DNA of 48,048 nucleotides, taken from NCBI GenBank assembly GCA_964629975.1, contig CAZVUN010000005.1:1-48048 (forward strand), in the 5' to 3' direction. Position 1 is the stretch's first letter; each line of letters begins with the position of its first letter. This document shows positions 41,328-48,048 of this stretch, piece by piece. The position numbers were made by a program, and so were the translations under genes. Under the pieces are notes generated by a model. That model searched no databases. It saw only the letters and a list, made by a program, of their open reading frames with translations, and was not told the origin of the DNA. Source of the DNA: G020354085 sp964629975. Its GTDB lineage: Bacteria; Pseudomonadota; Gammaproteobacteria; Acidiferrobacterales; Sulfurifustaceae.

Positions 41328-43340
41328 TTGAGCACGAAGGGAGGGTACGAACGCTGCCGGGCGCTGCGCGCGAGCGCGCTGGCGGCGCTGTTGTGGCTTG
41401 GCGGCTGCCAGACCCCGGTCGCGGCCCCGGGGGCGGACGACGCCGCTGCGCAGCAGGCCATGCGCCGCTTCGCCGAGGCGATGGCACTGGTACCAAAGTC
41501 ACTACGTCACACCGGTTGTCACGCGCGAGCTGTTCGACGCGGCGATCGAGGGCATGATCAAGGTCGCGGTACTGCCCCTGGGCGTACCGCTGCCGTTCCC
41601 CGAAGAGCTGGCCGCGGCCTCCGATGGAGTCGACTATGCGGACGGCGTGCAACCCGTTCTCACGGCGCAGCCTTTCCCGCGCGCCCGTCCCCGGCCGGTT
41701 GCCGCTCCGGGGGTCGCGATCCCGGCCCCGCCCAGGCCGTCGTACACCCCGCCTGTGGTTCCGACCTATCGGCCGCCTCAGCCGATTGTGCCGAGCTACA
41801 AGCCCCCGACCATCACCGTCCCGACGCCATCGACGTCGCCGGTGGTGCCGCCCAAGATCACGCCCCCGCCGGTCGTGCCCGGATACAGACCGCCGCCGGG
41901 CAGCACACCAGCCACGCGCGTCACGGTGCCGCAAGACATCGCACTGCCCAAGATCACGTTGCCGCCCACGCCCCCGCAGTTCACCGTCCCGGCGGCGCCG
42001 GGCAAGGCGGTCAGCATGCAAGCGCCGAAGGCGAACCGCTGGCAGGCGTTCGTGAAGGGCTTCGTGCGCGGGTTCCTCGAAGGCATGGCGCGCGGTGCCC
42101 ACGCCCCGTGGTCGCGCGCGCGGAGGCGGTCGCGGACGCGCCGGCGCCGTTCACGGCCCAGGGCGGTTTCGAGTCAAAGCTCGCCGCCGGCTTCTATCGC
42201 TACACCTTCAGCTTCAACTCGATCAAGGAGTCGCAGCCACAACTCAGCCACGCGATGCTGACCGATGCGGCGATCCGGGCCATGGTCGCACGTCTGGACG
42301 ATCGCTCGCGCTACCTCAGCAGTGAAGACATGCAGCGCTACACGCAGAAGCCGACGGCCGAAACCGGCGCGGCGCCTGGCGTGGAGCTGTTCGCCGACGG
42401 CGATGCGGTACGGGTGTTGCGGGTGTTCGACGACAGGCCGGCGGCACGCGCCGGCATCCGCCCCGGCGAGACGCTGGTACGCATCGACGGCGCCGCGGTG
42501 GCGTCGCGCGATCTCGCCGCGGCGGCGTGGCAGCTGCGCGGCCGGCCGCAGAGCACGGTCGTGCTCGAATTGCAACGCGACGGCGAGGCCGTGCGTGCCG
42601 TGACGCTGGCGCGCACCGAGGTGCGCCAGCGGCCGGTGCACGCGCGCATGCTGGCGAACGACGTGGGCTACGTGCAGATACGCAGCCTGTACGGCAACGC
42701 CGAGAAGCTGCTCGCAGCCGATCTCGCGGCGCTGCGGGCCGAGGCCGGGCAACGCGGCCGTGCGCTCAGCGGGCTAATCGTCGATCTGCGTGACAACGCC
42801 GGCGGCACGCTGCAAGCCGTGGCCGATGTTGCCGGACACTTCGTCAGTGATGTCGTGGTCGTGTCAGGCGACGGGGCCGGGCGCGACTCGCGCTTCACCG
42901 TGCGTGCGCCGGCCGGTGATGCCGCGTTGCCGCCGGAGCTGCCGCTCGTGGTGCTGGTCAACGGCCGCACCGCATCCGGCGCCGAGGCGCTGGCCGCCGC
43001 GCTGCAGGACCATGGGCGCGCGTACCTGATCGGCACCGGCACCTATGGGCACGCGCGCATTCAGACGGTTCTGCCGCTCCAGGGCGGTGGCGCGCTGGCG
43101 CTCACGACCGCGCGCCTGCAGCGACCGTCGGGACTGGCGCTGGACGGACGCGGTGTGCTGCCCGACCTGTGTCTCGCCGGCAACCGCGTGCGCCCCAGCA
43201 CGGCGGCCGAGCGTGCGCGACCCGAGGACAGGCGGCCGCTGTGCCCGCCGGACAGGACGTACAGTGCGCCGGGCGACGCCGACGTCGCGCTCCTGCGCGC
43301 GCAGGCCTGGCTGCGCCAGCGCGCGCGTATCGCCGGCTGA
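41328..43340 (+). pseudogene. S41-family (CtpA-like) protease, two frameshifts, catalytic Lys missing
   Basis: The product starts as a lipoprotein (SALAALLWLGGC) in one frame. It jumps frame near 41491 (GGTACCAAAG, where dropping one C gives LVQSHYVTPVV), runs through VTRELFDAAIEGM and a long Pro-rich spacer (about 41680-42000), and returns to the first frame near 42090-42110. A PDZ domain (LRVFDDRPAARAGIRPGE) and a peptidase domain follow. NGRTASGAEAL keeps the nucleophile Ser, but GTYGHARIQT has His where S41 enzymes have Lys. The start is a TTG at best, so the gene is probably inactive or carries sequence errors. Confidence 0.75.
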
Positions 43341-43408
43341 CCAAGCCGCTCGCGGCGCGCCTGCGCTCGCGCGCTTTCGGCTAGACTACGCGCTTTCTGC
43401 CTCCGGGG

Positions 43409-44755
43409 ATGGCCGTGGCCACGACCAGTTACGAAGACAAGAAGCGTCGCCTGACCGAATTCCTGCGCACCACGCCGGGCGCGGTGCGGCTCGGCAAGGA
43501 CACCTCCAACCTGTTCCGCGACCGGCGGCCGGGCGAGGCACGCGCGCTCAACGTGCGCGACTTCAACAACGTATTGCAGGTCGATGCGGCGCAGGGCTAC
43601 GTCGATGTCGAGGGCATGACGCCGTACGTGCGGCTGGTGGAGGAGTGTCTCAGGCACGGTGTCATGCCGACCGTCGTGCCGCAGCTCAAGTCCATCACCA
43701 TTGGCGGCGCCACCACCGGGTGCGGCATCGAGTCCTCGTCGTTTCGCTACGGGCTGGTGCACGAGACCGTGCAGGAAATGGAGATCCTGCTGGGCGACGG
43801 CAGCACGGTGCTGTGCACGCCGCACAACGAGCACCGCGACCTGTTCTTCGGTTTTCCGAACTCCTACGGTACGCTCGGCTACGCGCTGCGGCTCAAGGTC
43901 AAGGTCGTACCGGTCAAGCGCTACGTGCACATCACGCACATCCGTCACGGGGACGCGCGTGCCTATTTCGAGGACATTGCCCGTCACTGCGACCGCGCCG
44001 ACGTGGACTTCGTCGACGGCGTGATCTTCGGCCGCAACGAGATGTACATCACGGTTGGGCGGTTCGTGGACATGGCGCCGTACGCAAGCGACTACAAATA
44101 CGAGCGCATCTATTACCGCTCGATCCGTGAGCGCGGCGAGGACTACCTCACGACCGAGGACTACATCTGGCGCTGGGACACCGACTGGTTTTGGTGCTCG
44201 AAGAACCTTCTGGCGCAGAATCCGCTTATTCGTCGCCTGTACGGGCCGAAGCGGCTCAATTCCGTCACCTATACCAAGATCATGCGCCTCAACAGCCGCT
44301 GGGGGCTGATGGCGGCGGCGAACCGGCTGCTCGGCATCCACACCGAATCGGTGATTCAGGACGTCGAGATTCCGATCGAGCGCGCGGTCGAGTTCTTAGA
44401 CTTCTACCACGACACCATCAAGTTCCTGCCGGTGTGGGTCTGTCCCACGCGCACCTACGATCCGAACGTGGCGTTCGATCTGTACCGCATGGCCGCGGGC
44501 AAGCTGTACGTGAACTTCGGCTTCTGGGACGTGATCCGCACCCGCACCGCGTATCCCGAGGGTTATTTCAATCGTCGGGTGGAGGCGAAGGTGGTCGAGC
44601 TTGGCGGCATGAAATCGCTCTATTCGGACTCGTACTTCACGCCCGAGCAGTTCTGGGGCATCTACAACAAGCCGGCCTACGACCGCCTCAAGGCCAAGTA
44701 CGACCCGACTGGCCGCCTCAAGGACCTGTACCGAAAGTGCGTGCTGCGCGAGTAG
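43409..44755 (+). CDS. FAD-binding oxidoreductase, DHCR24/delta24-reductase-like
   Basis: The 448-residue protein has a PCMH-type FAD domain (about 40-190) with TPYVRLVEECLRHGVMPTVV, IGGATTGCGIESSSFRYGL and NSYGTLGYALRL. Its C-terminal half ends FWGIYNKPAYDRLKAKYDP, as in the DHCR24/diminuto and alkylglycerone-phosphate synthase group. Bacterial members act on unknown lipids or sterol-like substrates. It is the only gene of its operon and is convergent with fabB. Confidence 0.85.
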   Translation: MAVATTSYEDKKRRLTEFLRTTPGAVRLGKDTSNLFRDRRPGEARALNVRDFNNVLQVDAAQGYVDVEGMTPYVRLVEECLRHGVMPTVVPQLKSITIGGATTGCGIESSSFRYGLVHETVQEMEILLGDGSTVLCTPHNEHRDLFFGFPNSYGTLGYALRLKVKVVPVKRYVHITHIRHGDARAYFEDIARHCDRADVDFVDGVIFGRNEMYITVGRFVDMAPYASDYKYERIYYRSIRERGEDYLTTEDYIWRWDTDWFWCSKNLLAQNPLIRRLYGPKRLNSVTYTKIMRLNSRWGLMAAANRLLGIHTESVIQDVEIPIERAVEFLDFYHDTIKFLPVWVCPTRTYDPNVAFDLYRMAAGKLYVNFGFWDVIRTRTAYPEGYFNRRVEAKVVELGGMKSLYSDSYFTPEQFWGIYNKPAYDRLKAKYDPTGRLKDLYRKCVLRE

Positions 44756-44763
44756 CGCGGCGA

Positions 44764-45981
44764 CTAGCCGCGGAAGCGGCGGAAGGCGAGGCAGGCGTTG
44801 GTGCCGCCGAAGCCGAAGCTGTTCGACAGGCACAGATCAAGTCTGGCGTCATCGATGCGCTCACGCGCGATCGGCATGCCTTCGGCGGCTGGATCGAGCT
44901 GGGTGATGTTGGCCGAGGCGGCGATGAAACCGGCGTCCATCATGAGCAGGGTATAGATCGCCTCGTGCACGCCGGCCGCGCCGAGCGCATGGCCGGTGAG
45001 CGACTTGGTCGAGGCGATGACCGGCGGCTGATCGCCGAACACCTCGCGGATCGCCTGCAGCTCGCGGATGTCGCCGACCGGTGTGCTGGTGCCGTGGGCG
45101 TTGAGGTAGTCGACGCGTCCGTCCACCCCGGCGAGCGCCTGGCGCATGCAGCGCACCGCGCCTTCACCTGAGGGTTGCACCATGTCGAAGCCGTCGGAGG
45201 TTGCGCCGTAGCCGACCAGCTCGGCGTAGATCCGCGCGCCGCGCGCGCGGGCATGTTCCAGCTCTTCCAGCACCACCATGCCGCCGCCACCGGAGATGAC
45301 GAAGCCGTCGCGCGTGGCGTCGTACGGGCGCGACGCCGTCGTCGGCGTGTCGTTGTAGCTCGAGGACAGCGCGCCCATCGCGTCGAACAGCAGCGTCATG
45401 GACCAATGCACCTCTTCGCCGCCGCCGGCGAACATCAGGTCCTGCTTGCCCAGCTGGATGAGCTCGGCGGCGTTGCCGATGCAGTGCGCGCTCGTGGCGC
45501 AGGCCGAGCTGATCGAGTAGCTCACGCCCTTGATCTTGTACGGCGTGGCGAGGCAGGCGGCGATCGTGCTCGACATGGTGCGCGGCACCATGTAGGGGCC
45601 CACCTTGCGCAGGCCCTTCTGGCGCAACAGGTCGACGGCCTGCACGATGTTCTCGTTCGAGCCGCCGCCGGAGCCGGCGATCAGTCCCACGCGCGGGTCG
45701 GAGATGGCGGTCTCGCTCAAGCCGGCATCGGCGATGGCCTCGCGCATCGCGAGGTAGCTGTAGGCGGCGGCCTGGCCCATGAAGCGATAGACCTTGCGGT
45801 CGATGAGCGCCTCCGCGTTGATACGGATCGGTCCGTGCACGGCGGTGCGAAAGCCGAGGTCGATGTACTGCTGGCAGGCCTCGATGCCGGAGCGGCCGGC
45901 GCGCAGCGCATCGAGCACCTCCGCCTTGTTATTGCCGATGCTCGAGACGATACCGAGACCGGTGACCACGACCCTGCGCAT
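44764..45981 (-). CDS. fabB: 3-oxoacyl-ACP synthase I
   Basis: FabB elongates unsaturated acyl-ACPs. The 405-residue protein has the thiolase-fold triad: Cys161 in SISSACATSAHC, His295 in NAHGTSTPVGD, and Lys325 with His330 in STKSLTGHALGAAG. It starts MRRVVVTGLGIVSSIG. GGGGAG lies eight bases before the ATG, and the gene starts 13 bases after the fabA stop. The fabA-fabB order is that of the Pseudomonas-type operon. Confidence 0.97.
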   Translation of the reverse strand: MRRVVVTGLGIVSSIGNNKAEVLDALRAGRSGIEACQQYIDLGFRTAVHGPIRINAEALIDRKVYRFMGQAAAYSYLAMREAIADAGLSETAISDPRVGLIAGSGGGSNENIVQAVDLLRQKGLRKVGPYMVPRTMSSTIAACLATPYKIKGVSYSISSACATSAHCIGNAAELIQLGKQDLMFAGGGEEVHWSMTLLFDAMGALSSSYNDTPTTASRPYDATRDGFVISGGGGMVVLEELEHARARGARIYAELVGYGATSDGFDMVQPSGEGAVRCMRQALAGVDGRVDYLNAHGTSTPVGDIRELQAIREVFGDQPPVIASTKSLTGHALGAAGVHEAIYTLLMMDAGFIAASANITQLDPAAEGMPIARERIDDARLDLCLSNSFGFGGTNACLAFRRFRG

Positions 45982-45994
45982 GCTGCCGGCTCCC

Positions 45995-46510
45995 CTACAT
46001 GCCGTCGGTGCTCGTAAACAGACCGACGCGCAGGTCGTTGGCGCTGTAGATTGCGCGTCCGTCGACTTCCATCACGGCGTCGGCGATGCCCATGCACAGC
46101 TTGCGCATGATCACGCGGCGCATGTCGATGCGATACACGACGAGCTGGTTTCTGGGTGTGACCTGGCCGGTGAACTTGACCTCCCCGGCGCCGAGCGCGC
46201 GCCCGTGTCCCGGGCCGCCCAGCCAGCCGAGGAAAAAGCCGACCAGCTGCCACATGGCGTCGAGTCCGAGGCAACCGGGCATGACCGGATCGCCCTCGAA
46301 GTGGCAGCGGAAGAACCACAGGTCCGGGTGGATGTCGAGCTCGGCGCGAATCTGGCCCTTGCCGTTGGCACCGCCGTCCTCAGCGATGTGCGTGATGCGG
46401 TCGAACATCAGCATCGGCGGCAGCGGCAACTGGGCGTTGCCGGGGCCGAACAGCCGCCCATGGCCGCATTCGAGCAGTTCCTCGCGTGTGTAGCTGCTTT
46501 GTCTCGTCAC
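45995..46510 (-). CDS. fabA: 3-hydroxydecanoyl-ACP dehydratase/isomerase
   Basis: FabA makes the cis double bond of unsaturated fatty acids without oxygen. The 171-residue protein has His70 in FRCHFEGDPVMPG and Asp84 in LGLDAMWQ, the exact active-site positions of E. coli FabA (172 aa). It uses a GTG start at 46510 (SSYTREELLECG). The first gene of fabA-fabB. A TTGAC-N4-ATCAA palindrome lies about 200 bases upstream. Confidence 0.97.
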   Translation of the reverse strand: MTRQSSYTREELLECGHGRLFGPGNAQLPLPPMLMFDRITHIAEDGGANGKGQIRAELDIHPDLWFFRCHFEGDPVMPGCLGLDAMWQLVGFFLGWLGGPGHGRALGAGEVKFTGQVTPRNQLVVYRIDMRRVIMRKLCMGIADAVMEVDGRAIYSANDLRVGLFTSTDGM

Positions 46511-46711
46511 GTTGTGGCCAAGCGCCGCGCCGCCCGGGGTCGCACGATTGCCGGGTTCGGCGGTCAGGGGCGCGCCGGGAGTGTTCGCTGCGGTGGTGAC
46601 GCGGCGGACACCCGCTGTTGTTATGTTGGGGGCGCATTACATCACATCGCCCCGGGGGAAGGAAACGCGCACCGATCCGCGCAAGCCTCGCGCGCGTGCG
46701 ATGCCCGGTCA

Positions 46712-46725
46712 TTGACATTGATCAA
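46712..46725. promoter_or_regulatory. FNR/ANR-like box upstream of fabA
   Basis: TTGAC-ATTG-ATCAA has one mismatch to the FNR consensus. It lies between fabA and the 3' end of the zinc-ribbon gene, so fabA, about 200 bases away, is the only gene it could control. The distance is long for direct activation. Confidence 0.4.
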
Positions 46726-46765
46726 CGCGGCGGCGCGCGTGGCGCAGCGCAGCGACGCGCGTGGA

Positions 46766-47398
46766 TCAGCGCTTGGCGGGAGTGCTCGGTCGCCGCAGTG
46801 CGGCCAGCTCGTCGTCGGAAATGAACGGCTGCGGCCCGGCGGCCAACGGCGGGTCGCGCAACACGCGCTCGGCCAGCCGCTGCTGGGCGCTGGCGAACGC
46901 CGCCGGCGCGGCAATGCCGCCCGCCGGTTGCGCCTCGCGGCGCGCGCCATCGAAGATAGCCTCGGCCCGCGCCGCCTGCTGTACGGTGAACGCCGGCGGT
47001 GGCAGCGTGGCGACATCGGACGATGCCGCGCGCATGGTCGCGGCGCGCTCACCGCTGTCCTGGTGTGCCTGCGCGGTTCGGGCGGCCTGCAGGGCGAGCT
47101 GTGCCTGTAGCAGGCGCACCTCTTCCTCGGCGCGTTTCAAATCGGCCGACTTGGCGGCGCTGTTCGGATCGCGCAGCAGCTCGATCTGCGCCGTCTTGAC
47201 TTCCTTGAGTGCGCGCGACAGGCGCGTGGACAGGTAGTACTCGTAAAGCTTTTCGGCCTGGGCGACCAGACCGGGCGTGGCGGGGCCGGCCGGCGTTTCC
47301 GTAAACGCGAAACCGCAATGGCAGCGCAGCGCATCGCGCGCGCAGCGGCGGGCGCACTGCGGGCAGACCTTGGTCGCGTCAGCTTCCATCGGTGACAT
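46766..47398 (-). CDS. Zinc-ribbon protein, paralogous family member 2
   Basis: The roughly 210-residue protein starts with a ribbon of the same spacing as the others, C-x2-C-x10-C-x-C-G-F-A-F (CPQC and CHCGFAF). A long helical region follows (about 30-110, EVKTAQIELLRDPNSAAKSA), then AFTVQQAARAEAI, the family's helix signature, and a tail with PFISDDELAALRRP. ATG 47398 or 47389 could start it; neither has a strong ribosome site. Function unknown; possibly nucleic-acid or protein binding. Confidence 0.7.
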   Translation of the reverse strand: MSPMEADATKVCPQCARRCARDALRCHCGFAFTETPAGPATPGLVAQAEKLYEYYLSTRLSRALKEVKTAQIELLRDPNSAAKSADLKRAEEEVRLLQAQLALQAARTAQAHQDSGERAATMRAASSDVATLPPPAFTVQQAARAEAIFDGARREAQPAGGIAAPAAFASAQQRLAERVLRDPPLAAGPQPFISDDELAALRRPSTPAKR

Positions 47399-47602
47399 CG
47401 TTGTCGCGTTGTGCAACGCCGTTCCGGGTGGCATCCGCAAAAAGTATAAGCAGGGTCGCGCGCCCGGTGACGCCCGGCAATGGCTGCGGCGACGGTTGGG
47501 GCCGGTGGGCCGACGAGCGGGCCTGACGGCCAGTACCGGGGCACACGCCCCGGCCCGGTCACGGGGCTCGCCGGTTTCCCGACGCTTGCCCGGGTGGCGG
47601 AA
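47399..47602. other. Intergenic region with GC hairpin
   Basis: CCGGGGC (47536-47542) and GCCCCGG (47547-47553) form a 7-bp stem with loop ACAC, without a T tract. AAAAAGTATAAG near 47438 may be part of a promoter for the zinc-ribbon gene. Nothing else is seen. Confidence 0.4.
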
Positions 47603-48048
47603 TCAGGCGCGCCGGGGTGCGCGCGCCAAGTCGAGGCCCTGCAGCAGCGCGGCGCGTTCGCTCGGTGTGAGCACCACAGCCGGCAGCTCGGCCCCGTGCG
47701 AGAACGCGAAGCCGCAGCGGCATTGCATCACCGCAAGGCGGACGGTCGCCGTGCAGTTGGGACACTCCTTAAATTCCTCGACGAGTGGCCATGCCGCCGG
47801 CGTGGGCGCCGGATGCGGGTCCGTGGCGCGCGCCGGTGCTGCGCGCGCGGCCTGGTGCTCGCTCACGATGCGCTCGGCGCGCGCCGCCTGTGTACGCTGG
47901 AAGGCGACCGTCGGTTGCGCGCTCTCCACGACCGCCGGCGCCGGGGTAGCCCGTGCTGCCGGTGGCGGCTGCACTGCCGCAGGTGCGGCAGGTGCCGGTG
48001 CCGGTCGTGCGGCGGCGGGCGGCGCGCTGCGCGTGGCTGGGGCCGCCG
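47603..48048 (-). CDS. Zinc-ribbon protein, paralogous family member 3, 5' end cut off
   Basis: The frame is open to the right edge, so the start lies beyond the window. The visible part is an Ala/Pro-rich N-terminal stretch, then AFQRTQAARAERI, a Pro/Ala linker, and CPNC-x10-CRCGFAFSHGAELP. The C-terminal helix reads LTPSERAALLQGL. Both the helix signature and the ribbon spacing equal those of the two relatives at 32936 and 46766. It is in line with member 2, with 204 bases between. Confidence 0.7.
   Translation of the reverse strand, partial: AAPATRSAPPAAARPAPAPAAPAAVQPPPAARATPAPAVVESAQPTVAFQRTQAARAERIVSEHQAARAAPARATDPHPAPTPAAWPLVEEFKECPNCTATVRLAVMQCRCGFAFSHGAELPAVVLTPSERAALLQGLDLARAPRRA

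Overview
This is a GC-rich bacterial window, most likely a chromosomal piece of a gammaproteobacterium. The evidence is a fabA-fabB pair for unsaturated fatty acids, a class 2 (membrane-type) dihydroorotate dehydrogenase, an ElaB/YqjD-YqjE-YqjK envelope operon, a 2-methylcitrate cycle, and a short acidic DUF6763-like protein. Genus-level placement is not possible from sequence reading alone. The two N runs (1993-2002 and 10472-10571) show it is a scaffold from a draft or metagenome assembly. The second gap is demonstrably artificial, because identical 55-base ends abut it.

Positions 1-3.7 kb are accessory DNA. A 17-repeat CRISPR array (36-bp repeat, very stable hairpin) enters from the left edge. 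It is followed by a tRNA-Arg-like gene with an abnormal anticodon loop, 61-bp direct repeats flanking that segment, several hairpins, and then a graveyard. The graveyard holds a decayed HicB/HicA toxin-antitoxin pair and a type I-C-like cas1, broken by an amber codon and then fused to a repeat of a second, different CRISPR family. No working cas gene is in the window.

Positions 3.7-16.4 kb hold pyrD and a divergent glgB, then an ElaB/YqjE/YqjK membrane operon, a universal stress protein, and a leftward iron cluster. Read in transcription order that cluster is DUF2202 ferritin-like protein, HisC-like aminotransferase, two half-size UPF0718 permeases, a small ORF, FeoA, FeoB and FeoC. An EncFtn-family ferritin lies just upstream. 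FeoB appears to lack about half of its membrane domain, including Gate 1. An ACT-domain regulator follows.

Positions 16.5-27 kb are devoted to propionate/acrylate use: AcuI-like acryloyl-CoA reductase, a secreted beta-propeller and PrpD in one leftward operon; PrpC, PrpB and PrpE in another; a rightward periplasmic two-domain thioredoxin-like protein lies between them. Together they would take acryloyl-CoA or propionate to propionyl-CoA, methylcitrate, and finally pyruvate plus succinate. ilvD follows.

Positions 29-48 kb hold unknown membrane and lipoproteins, a PilZ protein, an RNase Z-like hydrolase, HtpG, a molybdenum hydroxylase operon (IorA/IorB-like, XdhC, MocA), a frame-broken S41 pseudo-protease, a DHCR24-like flavoprotein and fabA-fabB. 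Three members of one zinc-ribbon family share a precise signature and are scattered through this half. FNR/ANR-type palindromes precede several stress and iron genes, suggesting a local oxygen-responsive regulon.
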